From NCBI GenBank assembly GCA_005502875.1, contig SCMV01000025.1:1-58309 (forward strand): a DNA stretch of 58,309 bases, in the 5' to 3' direction. Each line of letters opens with the position of its first letter. Position 1 is the stretch's first letter. A program made the translations under genes and the position numbers. The DNA is from Comamonadaceae bacterium 2PF (GTDB lineage: Bacteria > Pseudomonadota > Gammaproteobacteria > Burkholderiales > Burkholderiaceae_C). The notes below the pieces were generated by a model. The model did no database searches and was not told where the DNA came from. It saw only the letters and a list, made by a program, of their open reading frames with translations. Shown here piece after piece: positions 1-8,908 of this stretch.

Positions 1-278
1 GGCAGGGCGTGGACGGGGGGCGGGGTCTTGCTGGCGCCGCTGGCATCCGAGGCGCCTGGCCGTGTTGGCTCGGCCTGGGTGCCTGGCCAGGGCAGGCTCG
101 GGGCGCCGGGCAGGCGCTCTTTCAGCCAGGTGTTGGCTGGGTGCGGGTCTTGCGCGGTGGTGGTGCCAGCGCAGCCGGCCAGCGCGATCGCGGGGATCAG
201 CGCGAGCCAAGTGGGCAGTCGCCAAGTCAGGACGGCACGCGGCCGCCCCTGGCCTTGGTCTGGGCGTGGGTTGCTCAT
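1..278 (-). CDS. Partial lipoprotein, cut by left window edge
   Basis: From an ATG at 278 the minus strand stays open to the first base of the window (about 92 codons, no stop), so only the N-terminal part is present. It begins [10 protein letters not shown], has a hydrophobic stretch at about residues 24-34 and then a lipobox-like LAGC, so it is probably exported and lipid-anchored. What follows is rich in Pro, Ala, Gly and Thr and shows no domain I recognise. It lies 93 bp downstream of the DUF2946-like gene on the same strand and may be cotranscribed with it. Function unknown. Confidence 0.55.
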   Translation of the reverse strand, partial: MSNPRPDQGQGRPRAVLTWRLPTWLALIPAIALAGCAGTTTAQDPHPANTWLKERLPGAPSLPWPGTQAEPTRPGASDASGASKTPPPVHAL

Positions 279-371
279 GGTGTGGTGCGTCGGCCAGTTC
301 ATGGCGACGGATCTCGTTGGCCGGACCCTGTGCCGGCGGTTGGCGCGCAGGCAAGGGGTGTCAGGGAGAGA

Positions 372-833
372 TCAGGCCCTTGGTGGCCGGAACAGGCCGT
401 CGATGTCGTCGCGGCCGTGGGGTGTGCTCACGGCCCAGCTGGGCGGCGACACCGGTGGCGCATCGTGAAACCACGCCCAGCTTGGCGGCGAGATGACACC
501 AGCGTGGCACAGGTCGCACAGGGAGCAGGTGTGGGGGTGGCCGGCGCCAGAGGTGTCGGGGGCGACCGATGGGGCGTGTGCGTTGGCGCTGCTCAGGTCT
601 TGTTCGACAGACGCCTGGGGTCCATGGCAGGGCGCCGAGCGTTCGGCTGCGCGGTCGAGCGAGCTGACGGCAGGCGCGTGAGCGCCGTGCAGGGCGTTTG
701 GGGCGGCCTGGTGGGGCGCACCGCGGGCATCGTGACCCGGCACCGGCACGGGCATCACCGCCCAGGCCCAGCCGCGCAGGGGCAGCAAGGCGATGAGCAG
801 GGTCAGCAACGCGACACGCCAGAATCGGGTCAT
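372..833 (-). CDS. DUF2946-like secreted His/Cys protein
   Basis: A protein of 153 residues with an N-terminal signal segment ([19 protein letters not shown]). It ends in a His/Cys-rich part that includes [13 protein letters not shown], which resembles DUF2946, a family of small exported proteins often found near copper or TonB genes. A metal-related role is therefore possible but not shown. The start is the only ATG before the signal segment; the frame stays open further upstream, but there it runs antisense through argB. It is divergent from argB, with 93 bp between the two starts, and the partial lipoprotein gene follows it. Confidence 0.65.
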   Translation of the reverse strand: MTRFWRVALLTLLIALLPLRGWAWAVMPVPVPGHDARGAPHQAAPNALHGAHAPAVSSLDRAAERSAPCHGPQASVEQDLSSANAHAPSVAPDTSGAGHPHTCSLCDLCHAGVISPPSWAWFHDAPPVSPPSWAVSTPHGRDDIDGLFRPPRA

Positions 834-926
834 GCGCCGAAGTGTAGCGGCTGCTCTTTTAGAATGCAGCCTGCCAGACGCCTGGCGCACCCCTTCGCGC
901 TCCCCTACACCCATCCCCCGCCTGCC

Positions 927-1844
927 ATGCCTCACTCTCCCGCTCCGGCCGACGCCGATCCCGTTGCCCACATCGCACCGCGTGACAAGGCAGAAATCCT
1001 GGCTCAGGCGCTGCCCTACATCCGGCGCTTCCACGGCAAGACCATCGTCATCAAGTACGGTGGCAACGCCATGACCGACCCCGAGCTGCAAGCCGACTTC
1101 GCCGAAGACGTGGTGCTGCTCAAGCTGGTGGGCCTGAACCCGGTCGTGGTGCACGGTGGCGGCCCCCAGATCGACGCTGCGCTGGGCAAAATCGGCAAGA
1201 AGGGCCAGTTCATCCAGGGCATGCGCGTGACCGACGAAGAGACCATGGAAGTGGTCGAGTGGGTGCTCGCTGGCGAGGTGCAGCAAGACATCGTCGGCCT
1301 CATCAACGCCGCCGGAGGCAAGGCCGTGGGCCTGACCGGTCGCGACGGCGGCCTCATCCGCGCGCGCAAGCTCAAGCTGCTCGACCTGGCCGACCCCAGC
1401 AAGGAACACGACGTGGGCCAGGTCGGCGAGATCGAGTCCATCGACCCCAGCGTCGTCAAGGCCCTGCAGGACGACCAGTTCATCCCCGTCATCAGCCCCA
1501 TCGGCTTTGGCTCGCGCAACGAGAGCTACAACATCAACGCCGACCTGGTGGCCTCCAAGCTGGCCCAGGTGCTCAAGGCCGAGAAGCTGGTGCTGCTGAC
1601 CAACATCAAGGGCGTGCTTGACAAGCAAGGCGCGCTGATCACCGACCTGACGGCCCGAGAGATCGACGAGCTGATCGAAGACGGCACCATCAGCGGCGGC
1701 ATGATCCCGAAGATCGAAGGCGCCATCGACGCGGCCAAGAGCGGCGTGCACGCGGTGCACATCGTCGACGGACGCGTGCCGCACGCCATGCTGCTGGAGA
1801 TCCTGACCGATCAGGCCTACGGCACCATGATCCGCAGCCACTGA
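927..1844 (+). CDS. argB: Acetylglutamate kinase
   Basis: Phosphorylates N-acetyl-L-glutamate with ATP, the second step of arginine synthesis, in the cytoplasm. The 305-residue protein has the amino-acid kinase signatures IKYGGNAM (about residues 42-49) and VVHGGGPQI (about 74-82), NINAD in the substrate region and a GGMIPK motif near the C-terminus. The length fits betaproteobacterial ArgB, which is about 295-305 residues. The frame is open far upstream, but the ATG at 927 gives the expected N-terminus just before the conserved [11 protein letters not shown]. The pyrimidine nucleotidase gene follows after 7 bp. Confidence 0.97.
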   Translation: MPHSPAPADADPVAHIAPRDKAEILAQALPYIRRFHGKTIVIKYGGNAMTDPELQADFAEDVVLLKLVGLNPVVVHGGGPQIDAALGKIGKKGQFIQGMRVTDEETMEVVEWVLAGEVQQDIVGLINAAGGKAVGLTGRDGGLIRARKLKLLDLADPSKEHDVGQVGEIESIDPSVVKALQDDQFIPVISPIGFGSRNESYNINADLVASKLAQVLKAEKLVLLTNIKGVLDKQGALITDLTAREIDELIEDGTISGGMIPKIEGAIDAAKSGVHAVHIVDGRVPHAMLLEILTDQAYGTMIRSH

Positions 1845-1851
1845 TCGCAAC

Positions 1852-2622
1852 GTGCGCCCCCCAGCTCGCCGCCGCGTCCCTTCGCAGCCCCTCGAGGGGG
1901 AGGCGGCCGGCGCTGTTGGGTTGTCGGCGGCCCAGCGGCAGGCCCCGCCCATCTGGCTGTTCGACCTCGACAACACGCTGCACGACGCCAGCAAAGCCGT
2001 CTTCTGGCGCCTCAATGGCGCGATGACGGACTACATCGAGGCCGAGCTGCAACTCAGCCGCGCAGAGGCCGACGCCCTGCGCCTGCACTACTGGCGCCGC
2101 TACGGCGCCACGCTGCTGGGCCTGGAGCGGCACCACGGCATCCGCGCGGCGCACTTCCTTGCCCAGACGCACACCTTGCCCGGCCTGGAGCGCGACCTGC
2201 ACATGCCGCCTTCGCACCGCGCGGCGCTCAAGCGCCTGCGCGGCCGCAAGATCCTGTTGACCAACGCGCCAGCCGAATACGCCAAGCGCGTGCTCACGGC
2301 GCTTGATTTGAGCGACTGCTTTGAAGCGGTGGTGTCCATCGAGGGCATGCGCGTGTTCGGCGAGTTGCGCCCCAAGCCCGATGCGCGCAGTCTGAGCGTG
2401 GTGCTGGCGCGCCTGAAGCTGCCAGCGCACCGCTGCGTGCTGGTCGAAGACACGGTGGCCAACCTGCGCAGCGCGCGCCGCCTGCGCATGCGCACGGTGT
2501 GGATGCAGCACTACCTCAAAGACAACCCGCACGGCCCGGAAGCGGGCCTGGCGCTGCATGGCAAGCCCAGTTGGGTGTGTGCCAGAATCAGGTCACTGCG
2601 GTCGCTGCACACCTGGACATGA
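1852..2622 (+). CDS. Pyrimidine 5'-nucleotidase (HAD family)
   Basis: A HAD-superfamily phosphatase of the SDT1-like group, which removes phosphate from pyrimidine nucleoside monophosphates in the cytoplasm. HAD motif I is FDLDNTL (about residues 37-43), motif II is LLTNAPAEY, and motif IV is VLVEDTVANL. The helical cap lies between motifs I and II, as in this family. The start is uncertain. GTG at 1852 gives 256 residues, but its first 20 or so codons come from the palindromic repeat; TTG at 1921, just before the conserved PIWLFDLDNT, gives 233 residues, nearer the family length. Its stop overlaps the slmA start (ATGA), so the two are probably translationally coupled. Confidence 0.88.
   Translation: MRPPARRRVPSQPLEGEAAGAVGLSAAQRQAPPIWLFDLDNTLHDASKAVFWRLNGAMTDYIEAELQLSRAEADALRLHYWRRYGATLLGLERHHGIRAAHFLAQTHTLPGLERDLHMPPSHRAALKRLRGRKILLTNAPAEYAKRVLTALDLSDCFEAVVSIEGMRVFGELRPKPDARSLSVVLARLKLPAHRCVLVEDTVANLRSARRLRMRTVWMQHYLKDNPHGPEAGLALHGKPSWVCARIRSLRSLHTWT
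1855..1950. repeat. CCCCTCGAGGGG-type intergenic repeat
   Basis: This stretch holds the perfect palindrome CCCCTCGAGGGG at 1888-1899 inside a GC-rich block with GGCGGCC-type flanks. It looks like the short repeats scattered between genes in many Comamonadaceae and related Burkholderiales (recognised from memory, not by a search). It lies exactly where the next gene begins, so the first residues of that gene may be translated repeat or not translated at all. Confidence 0.45.
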
Positions 2623-3266
2623 CGACAGAACACGCCCCGGAACCCGTTGCCGACCCCGCGCCCGTTGCGGCCCCCAAGCGCACGCGACCCAAGCCGGGCG
2701 AGCGCCGCATCCAGATCCTGCAGGCCCTGGCGGCCATGCTCGAGTCCCCCGCCACCGAACGCGTCACCACCGCGGCCTTGGCTGCCAAACTCGACGTCAG
2801 CGAGGCAGCGCTGTACCGGCACTTCGCCAGCAAGGCGCAAATGTTCGAGGGCCTCATCGGTTTCATCGAAGACAGCCTGTTCACACTGGCCAACCAGATC
2901 ACCGAGCGCGAGGCCGACCCTGCTGCGCAGATCGCTCGCATCGTCGCGGCGGTGCTGCAGTTCGCAGAGAAGAACCCGGGCATGGGCCGGGTCATGGTGG
3001 GCGACGCGCTGGTGCATGAACACGAGCGCTTGCATGCGCGCATGAACCAGCTCTTCGAGCGGCTGGAGTCCGCCTTGCGTCAGCCGGCCCGCAAGCTGGC
3101 CGAGTCGCGCGGTTCGCAAACGCCCACCGTCGATGCGCAGGCCACGGCCTCGGTGGCCATCAGCCTGGTGCTGGGGCGGCTGCACCGCCACGCGCGCACA
3201 GGCTTCCAGCGCCTGCCCACCGAGCACCTGGACGCGACCTTGCGCACCTTGCTCAGCGGAGGCTGA
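2619..3266 (+). CDS. slmA: Nucleoid occlusion factor SlmA (TetR family)
   Basis: A TetR-family DNA-binding protein of 215 residues. In other proteobacteria SlmA binds chromosomal sites and blocks FtsZ assembly over the nucleoid. The helix-turn-helix lies at about residues 50-70 (VTTAALAAKLDVSEAALYRH), preceded by the Pro/Lys-rich tail and GERRIQILQAL typical of SlmA. The ATG at 2619 overlaps the stop of the nucleotidase by 4 nt. The pairing of argB, pyrimidine nucleotidase and slmA recurs in Burkholderiales. Its last 14 bp overlap the 3' end of the convergent PEP-CTERM gene. Confidence 0.92.
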   Translation: MTTEHAPEPVADPAPVAAPKRTRPKPGERRIQILQALAAMLESPATERVTTAALAAKLDVSEAALYRHFASKAQMFEGLIGFIEDSLFTLANQITEREADPAAQIARIVAAVLQFAEKNPGMGRVMVGDALVHEHERLHARMNQLFERLESALRQPARKLAESRGSQTPTVDAQATASVAISLVLGRLHRHARTGFQRLPTEHLDATLRTLLSGG

Positions 3267-4035
3267 CGCGACGGCGAAGCCATCCCAGGGCGCCACAGCC
3301 CAGCAGCCCCGTCAACCCCAAGGCCCACGTCGCGGGCTCCGGCACCGGGGTCATTGTCACGCTCTGGATGGCCAGGCCTGTCGTGGTCGACGTGTCACCG
3401 CGATCAACCACGCCCAGGGCCAGCTCGATGTTGTTGAGTGCCAGTGGGCCTGCGTCGTCGCTGAAGGTGTGCGAGAAGGTGAACCAACCGCTGCCACGCT
3501 GGAAGCCACCATAACCTTGCAGGTCTGCAATCCGGGGTGTGCCCAGCTCGAACAGGCGACCGCCGATGGTGGCGAAAGCCAGGTCCGGCAAACCCGCGAT
3601 CGGGTCTTCGTTGCTCAACAACTGCCAGCGAAAGCTCAGCGTGTCGCCGGCACGAGCCCACACGGTGCGCGAGATGACCGAGCCCTCAAGCGCCTGTTGC
3701 AGCACGCCGTCAACGGTCGTGTCGAGCGCGCCAATGGGCAGTCCAGCCAGCTCTTCCACGCCACGGGGCTGTTGTGCCGCGATCGCACCGCTGCCCACCA
3801 AGGCCGAGCCGCCTGTGTCGTCCGATGCATCGAAGGCGGTGGTCAGCAGCAGGGTGTTGTCGCTGGGGGCGGCGACGTCGCCTGAGACGCTCCAGCCATC
3901 GAAGGCCGGCGAGACAGGTTGCGCGCCAATGATCGTCACATCACCGGGTTGGTTGATGACGACCGATGCCTGGGCGGTGGCAGACAGGGCGGCCCAGGAG
4001 GCCAGGGCGATGAGCGATGCGGAGGAGCGGGGCAT
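3253..4035 (-). CDS. PEP-CTERM sorting domain protein
   Basis: An exported protein of 260 residues of unknown function. A signal peptide covers about residues 1-23 (ending TAQAS). The C-terminus is a full PEP-CTERM tripartite signal from residue 231: VPEPATWAL, a short hydrophobic helix, then a basic WLRRRVSLR tail. Such tails are recognised by an exosortase, and the mature protein goes to the outer surface or matrix. The body between looks beta-rich, with many Gly, Thr and Asp. It is the last gene of a minus-strand group with another PEP-CTERM protein and a secreted 5'-nucleotidase. No exosortase is encoded in the window. Confidence 0.9.
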   Translation of the reverse strand: MPRSSASLIALASWAALSATAQASVVINQPGDVTIIGAQPVSPAFDGWSVSGDVAAPSDNTLLLTTAFDASDDTGGSALVGSGAIAAQQPRGVEELAGLPIGALDTTVDGVLQQALEGSVISRTVWARAGDTLSFRWQLLSNEDPIAGLPDLAFATIGGRLFELGTPRIADLQGYGGFQRGSGWFTFSHTFSDDAGPLALNNIELALGVVDRGDTSTTTGLAIQSVTMTPVPEPATWALGLTGLLGCGALGWLRRRVSLR

Positions 4036-4131
4036 GTGAGGTTCCTGCGTCTGGAGGCTGAGCCTGCAATCTAGGTGCGCGACGTGACAGGCGTGCCAGT
4101 GGCGATGCCGATCCGTTGCAGGCTGATCGGA

Positions 4132-4983
4132 TCAGGCTTGCAGGCCACCGTGGCGCGCACGGCGTCGACGCGCCAACGTGCCGGTGATCAACAGGCCAGC
4201 CACGCCCATGCCCCAAGTGCCGGGCTCGGGCACGGCGGTCACGGTGAGCTGACCTTGCAGCAGCACGTTGCCGGCGAAGGTCGCCTCGCCGGCCAAGGCC
4301 GAAGGCTGGGTCAGCGAAGCCGCTTGGTAAGCGCTCAGCAGGACCCTGAACTCATCACCCACCACGCCGGCGAAGCTCAGGTTCAGTGCTTCGCTGCCGG
4401 TGCCGGTTTGCAGGCCCAGGTAGCTGGCGACGCTGTTGCCGCCCTTGAGCACGTCCAGGGACAGGCCCAGGTCGTTGATGCCCGCCGATCCGCCCACCAG
4501 GAAGTCGGCCAGGCCACTGAAGTTGACCGTCACCGATTGGCCAACGGTTTCGCCAGCATCGGCGACCACCCGCAGGACCAAGCCGTCCAGCGAGAGGCTT
4601 TGCGTCAGCTCGAAGCCCTCGATGCTGCCGGTGCCACTGGCCTGCCAGAAGTGCGAGGCGTCCAGCGTCAGCGACGTGCTGGCGCCGGTCGCATCCACGG
4701 ACACCATGTGGGTGTAGCCATCGCTGACGTTGGCGCCGCCTTGTGTGCTCGCGTCAAAGACCTGGAAGTCGCTGAGCAGCAAGGTGTCGGTGCCGGAGGC
4801 GTCCTCCAGGTTGCCCGTCACGCTGCGCGAGGCGCCGATGCCATCGATGGTGGCCGACTGGGTGATCACATCGACCGCGGTGCCGGTCGAGACGATTTGC
4901 AGGCGGGCGGCGTGGGCACTCGTGAACGAGGCCAGGGTGAGCAGCGCAGCCAGCGCCACACCGTGTTGTCGAAGGCGGGTCAT
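4132..4983 (-). CDS. PEP-CTERM sorting domain protein
   Basis: An exported protein of 283 residues with a signal peptide at about residues 1-25 (ending SAHA). The PEP-CTERM tail begins at residue 251 with VPEPGTWGMG and ends in a run of arginines. The Ser/Thr/Gly-rich middle part shows no catalytic motif I recognise. It lies 35 bp downstream of the secreted 5'-nucleotidase and 96 bp upstream of the other PEP-CTERM gene on the same strand, so cotranscription of the three is likely. A surface or matrix role is inferred from the tail only. Confidence 0.9.
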   Translation of the reverse strand: MTRLRQHGVALAALLTLASFTSAHAARLQIVSTGTAVDVITQSATIDGIGASRSVTGNLEDASGTDTLLLSDFQVFDASTQGGANVSDGYTHMVSVDATGASTSLTLDASHFWQASGTGSIEGFELTQSLSLDGLVLRVVADAGETVGQSVTVNFSGLADFLVGGSAGINDLGLSLDVLKGGNSVASYLGLQTGTGSEALNLSFAGVVGDEFRVLLSAYQAASLTQPSALAGEATFAGNVLLQGQLTVTAVPEPGTWGMGVAGLLITGTLARRRRARHGGLQA

Positions 4984-5018
4984 GATGAACTCCTTGTCAT
5001 GCCATCAGCTGGGGGCGA

Positions 5019-6932
5019 TCAGGGCAGGCGGGTGATGCGGTTCTGGGCACCGGGTGCCACGCCGCTCGGGTTCGCTTGCAGGTAGGCTTCGAACGCGTCG
5101 GTGTCGACGGCGCCACCCAGTCGGCTGGTGCCGTCCTTGAGCACCGCGAAGGCGTCGCCACCGTCGGCCAGGAAGCTGTTGACCGTCACGCGGTAGCTCG
5201 CGGCTGGGTCAATGGCCACGCCGTTGAGGGCCATGTTGCTGACCTTGTTGCCGCAGGCGGCACCAGCGCTCCAGTTGTAGCTGAAGCCCTTGGAGACCTG
5301 CAGGATGCGGTCGAACGTGGTCTGGCCCAGGCAATTGGCGAACTGGGTTTCCAGCAGCGTCTTGATCTGGGCGCCGCTGAGCGTCAGGGTGACCAGCGAG
5401 TTGCCGAAGGGCTGCACGGTGAAGGCGTCACCATAGGTCACGTCGCCGTTGGGTGCGTTGAACGGCAAGTCGGCGCGGATGCCACCCGGGTTCATGAAGG
5501 TCACCACCGCTTCACCCATGCCGACGTCGTTGGTCGCGTCGAGCTGGGCGTCGGCGATCACGTCACCCAGGGCCGATTCGCCCGCAGCGTTGGTCGTGCG
5601 GCTGAGGGCTGCGGTGATCTTGCCGATCACGCGGGACTTGGGCGTGGCGGCCAGGCTGTCGTAGTGGGCAACGAGGTCGGTCAGGGCCGGGTCTTCTGCC
5701 GTGGCGGTGCCGGTGCCGGTGACCAGGTTGTTGGCGGTCACGCTCAGCACGTCCTTGGTTCGCGTGTCGATGACAACGTCGATGTCCGTGAGGTTGCGGG
5801 CGTACTGGCCACCCGAGGTCACACGCACGTTCTTGCCGGCGCTGTTGGGGATCAGGCAGTTGTAGGCGGCGTGCGTGTGGCCGGAGACCACGAGGTCAAC
5901 GGCTGGGTCGAGTCGGTTGACGATGTCGACGATGGCGCCCGAGATGCCGGTGCAGCCGTTGATGCCGCCGGTTGCCGCACCACCTTCGTGGATCAGCACA
6001 ACGATCGACGCAATGCCTTGTGCCTTCAGGCTTGGCACCAGGGCGTTCACCGTGTTGGCCTCGTCGCCAAACTGCAGTCCGGCCACACCGGAGGGCGACA
6101 CGATGGTGGGCGTGCCTTCCAGCGTCATGCCGATGAAAGCGACCTTGTTGCCCAGGAAGTCCTTGACGCCGTAAGCGGGCAGGACGGTCTGGTTCGAGGC
6201 GGTGTCGGTCACGTTGGCGGCCAGGAACTTGAAGCGCGCGCCTGCGAACTCGCCGTCGCGCTGGTCCACCGGCAGGCCGAGGCCCGAGTAGATGTCCGTC
6301 GGGTGGTTGCCTCCGTGCTGCATGCGCAGCAACTCGTCCTTGCCTTCATCGAACTCGTGGTTGCCCACGGCGTTGAAGTCGATGCCGATGCGGTTCATGG
6401 CCTCGATGGTCGGCTCGTCCTTGAACAGGGCCGAGGTCAGGGGGCTGGCGCCGATCATGTCGCCAGCTGAAATCACGGCGTGCAGCGGGTTGGCGGCCTT
6501 CAAGGCCTTGATGCGGGTCGAGAAGCGGGCCACGCCAGGGTTGCTCGACGAGCCCTCGCCGGCCTTGATGTAGCCGTGGAAGTCGTTGAAGGCGATCAGC
6601 TTGACCTTGAGGGTGGTGCCCACGCCCGAAGCCTTGGCGGCGCTGAGAAGGCGCACGCGCTCAGCCGATGAAATCTTGCGGTTCTTGAGCAGCTCGAACG
6701 ACACGTTCGAGACGTGGCTGAGGAAGGCGGCCTGGCTGCCCCAGGCAGCCTCGTCGTCAAAGGCGTCGTCCAGGGTCTTGCAGTCGGTGCCGAGCACGCG
6801 GTTGTCCACGCCGGTGGCGTAGGTGTCAAAGGTGAGGGTGCCTGCGGAAGAGCCCACGGTGCAGGCCTGGGCAGCCGCGAGGCTGCCAAAGGACATCAGC
6901 AGGGCCACGGCGACGGAACGCAACTGGAACAT
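5019..6932 (-). CDS. Secreted 5'-nucleotidase/metallophosphatase (UshA-like)
   Basis: An exported two-domain phosphoesterase of 637 residues that probably hydrolyses extracellular or periplasmic nucleotides to nucleosides and phosphate. After a signal peptide (about 1-23) and a segment of roughly 85 residues of unknown role, the calcineurin-like domain shows the metal ligands in FNDFHGY (D117, H119), SAGDMIGAS (D158), GNHEFDE (N191, H192) and SGHTH. The C-terminal 5'-nucleotidase domain has NPGGIRADL and NSFLADGGDAF, which bind the nucleotide in UshA-like enzymes. It heads the minus-strand group with two PEP-CTERM genes and is divergent from the DUF815 gene. Confidence 0.92.
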   Translation of the reverse strand: MFQLRSVAVALLMSFGSLAAAQACTVGSSAGTLTFDTYATGVDNRVLGTDCKTLDDAFDDEAAWGSQAAFLSHVSNVSFELLKNRKISSAERVRLLSAAKASGVGTTLKVKLIAFNDFHGYIKAGEGSSSNPGVARFSTRIKALKAANPLHAVISAGDMIGASPLTSALFKDEPTIEAMNRIGIDFNAVGNHEFDEGKDELLRMQHGGNHPTDIYSGLGLPVDQRDGEFAGARFKFLAANVTDTASNQTVLPAYGVKDFLGNKVAFIGMTLEGTPTIVSPSGVAGLQFGDEANTVNALVPSLKAQGIASIVVLIHEGGAATGGINGCTGISGAIVDIVNRLDPAVDLVVSGHTHAAYNCLIPNSAGKNVRVTSGGQYARNLTDIDVVIDTRTKDVLSVTANNLVTGTGTATAEDPALTDLVAHYDSLAATPKSRVIGKITAALSRTTNAAGESALGDVIADAQLDATNDVGMGEAVVTFMNPGGIRADLPFNAPNGDVTYGDAFTVQPFGNSLVTLTLSGAQIKTLLETQFANCLGQTTFDRILQVSKGFSYNWSAGAACGNKVSNMALNGVAIDPAASYRVTVNSFLADGGDAFAVLKDGTSRLGGAVDTDAFEAYLQANPSGVAPGAQNRITRLP

Positions 6933-7045
6933 GGGAACTCCTGGGCAAGGTTCAATGACAAGTCGGACCTTACGGACCTTGTTTGAGGTGGTCGTGAAGC
7001 GCCTGTGGTCTGTTCGGCTCGGGTGCCTGTCCTACACTCGGGCGC

Positions 7046-7954
7046 ATGGAACAGATAGATCACCTGTTGCGCCTGCTCAGCCGTGCCGAGCAGGTCCTCT
7101 CAAGACTCGAAAGCGTGCTGCCCCAGGCCTTGCAGGCCCCCGACTGGTCGGCGTCCGTGGCCTTTCGCTATCGCAAGCGCAGCGCTTCGGCCTGGGCCAA
7201 TGGCTGGCTGGAGCCGGTGCGTCACGTCGGCGTCATCCGCTATGAAGACCTCCGCGAGGTCGACACGCAGAAAGCTCGCTTCGAGCGCAACCTCGCACAG
7301 TTCGTGGCGGGTCGCACCGCCAACAACGTGCTGCTGTCGGGTGCGCGCGGCACGGGCAAGTCTTCGCTGGTCAAGGCGGGTCTGCACGCCCACGCCGCAC
7401 AGGGCCTGCGCCTCATCGAGGTCGACAAGGCCGACCTCGTCGACCTGCCGGACCTGATCGAGCTGGTGAGCGAGCGCTCCGAGCGCTTCGTCATCTTCTG
7501 CGATGACCTGAGCTTCGACGAAGGTGAGCCGGGCTACAAGGCGCTCAAATCGGTGCTCGATGGCACCGTGGCCGCGCATGGCGACAACGTGCTGGTGGTG
7601 GCCACCTCCAACCGCCGCCACCTGCTGCCCGAGTACCACTCGGACAACAAGAGCTACACACGTGGCGACGACGGCGAGCTGCACCCCGGTGAGGTGGTGG
7701 AAGAGAAGATCTCGCTGTCAGAGCGCTTCGGGCTGTGGGTCAGCTTCTATCCGTTCAGCCAGGACGAGTACCTCGCCATCGTGGCGCAATGGCTGCGTCA
7801 CCTGGGGCTGGGCGACGAGGCCATCGAGGCCGCGCGCCCCGAGGCGTTGGTGTGGGCCATCGAGCGCGGCTCGCGCTCGGGGCGCGTCGCGCAGCAGTTC
7901 GCGCGCGACCACGCGGGCCGCGTGGCCGGGCAAGGCGAGGCAGGCCATGTCTGA
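7046..7954 (+). CDS. DUF815-family P-loop ATPase
   Basis: A 302-residue AAA-like ATPase of the DUF815 family, whose function is not established. The Walker A motif is GARGTGKSS (residues 99-107), and the Walker B-like strand is FVIFCDDLSFD. VVATSNRRHLLPE resembles a sensor-1 region. The C-terminal part carries RSGRVAQQFARD. It overlaps the next gene (mutT-like) by 8 nt, so the pair is expressed together. The shared operon suggests a nucleotide-related or housekeeping role, but this is inference. Confidence 0.9.
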   Translation: MEQIDHLLRLLSRAEQVLSRLESVLPQALQAPDWSASVAFRYRKRSASAWANGWLEPVRHVGVIRYEDLREVDTQKARFERNLAQFVAGRTANNVLLSGARGTGKSSLVKAGLHAHAAQGLRLIEVDKADLVDLPDLIELVSERSERFVIFCDDLSFDEGEPGYKALKSVLDGTVAAHGDNVLVVATSNRRHLLPEYHSDNKSYTRGDDGELHPGEVVEEKISLSERFGLWVSFYPFSQDEYLAIVAQWLRHLGLGDEAIEAARPEALVWAIERGSRSGRVAQQFARDHAGRVAGQGEAGHV

Positions 7955-8420
7955 GCGCAAGTCCTACCACGTCATGGACGCGACCGACCGGGTGCCGGTC
8001 GATGTGGCGGTGGGCGTGCTCATCGAACGCGACGAGCAAGGCCGCGAAGGCCGATTCCTGCTGACCTCTCGCCCCGAAGGCAAGGTCTACGCCGGGTACT
8101 GGGAATTCCCGGGCGGCAAGCTGGAGCAGGGCGAAACCGTGGAGCAGGCGCTGCGCCGCGAGCTGCTCGAAGAAATCGGCATCACCATCGGTGCGGCCGA
8201 GCCCTGGAAGGTCGAGCTGATGGACTACCCGCATGCACGCGTGCGCCTGCATTTCTGCAAGGTGTTCGCGTGGACGGGTGAGTTCGAGATGCGCGAGGGC
8301 CAGCAGATGGCGTGGCAGTCGCTGCCGGTGCAGGCGCAGCCTGTGCTGCCTGGCACCATCCCGGTGCTGCAGTGGCTGGCGGCGGAGCGAGGCCACTCGG
8401 GCCCCACTCACCTGGGTTGA
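7947..8420 (+). CDS. mutT: MutT-like Nudix hydrolase
   Basis: A 157-residue Nudix enzyme, likely 8-oxo-dGTP diphosphatase, which removes oxidised dGTP from the precursor pool. The complete Nudix box lies at residues 57-79 (G-x5-E-x7-REL-x-EE-x-GI, read as GKLEQGE then RELLEEIGI). The preceding YWEFPGG is typical of MutT. The ATG at 7947 was chosen because it gives the usual N-terminus and overlaps the DUF815 stop by 8 nt; the same frame is open further upstream only as a shadow of DUF815. Related Nudix hydrolases with other substrates cannot be excluded. Confidence 0.88.
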   Translation: MSERKSYHVMDATDRVPVDVAVGVLIERDEQGREGRFLLTSRPEGKVYAGYWEFPGGKLEQGETVEQALRRELLEEIGITIGAAEPWKVELMDYPHARVRLHFCKVFAWTGEFEMREGQQMAWQSLPVQAQPVLPGTIPVLQWLAAERGHSGPTHLG

Positions 8421-8460
8421 TGCCAGGCCTGGTGCGCTTTGGGCGCTCAGGCCCGTTTCA

Positions 8461-8682
8461 TCACTGCGAAGCGCCGCTGGCGGCTTCGGATGCAGCGGCC
8501 GGTGCCGGCTCGCTGGCCGGCAGGCTGGCGGCGGGTGCGGGCGCGCTGCCGTGTGCTTCCTCGGTGTGGCCGGCATCGATGCCGTGCTTTTCTCCGCTCA
8601 TGTCGATGTCACCGCCGCTTTTCATCAGCACGAACATCGCGAGGGCCGCGAAAGCCACGAAGGCCACAACAATCTTCCACAT
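8461..8682 (-). CDS. Small single-pass membrane protein
   Basis: A 73-residue protein with one N-terminal hydrophobic segment (VVAFVAFAALAMFVLM). After it comes a short His/Asp/Glu-rich stretch and a long Ala/Ser/Pro tail, probably outside the inner membrane. The ATG at 8682 is supported by a GGAGAT ribosome site a few bases upstream; the frame stays open further but without a plausible start. It converges with mutT and is divergent from the crotonase gene. Similar small proteins occur in Burkholderiales, but I know no function. Confidence 0.65.
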   Translation of the reverse strand: MWKIVVAFVAFAALAMFVLMKSGGDIDMSGEKHGIDAGHTEEAHGSAPAPAASLPASEPAPAAASEAASGASQ

Positions 8683-8908
8683 GGGGATCTCCAGTCGGGA
8701 TGTGAACAAACAAGGCGCCTGTTGGACGCCATCGAGCCGGCACGGGTGGCGCGGCGCAGGCATCGTAGGCGCGAATGGGCATGCTGCCCCCTCCGGACTG
8801 ACCCGAGGTTGATGCAAAGCAGGGCTCGCCCGTGTCGGATCTGACGGACACGCTGCGTTATGCTGATTCGCGTTCCGACACCCCCGAACCACACAGAGCG
8901 AGACAACC

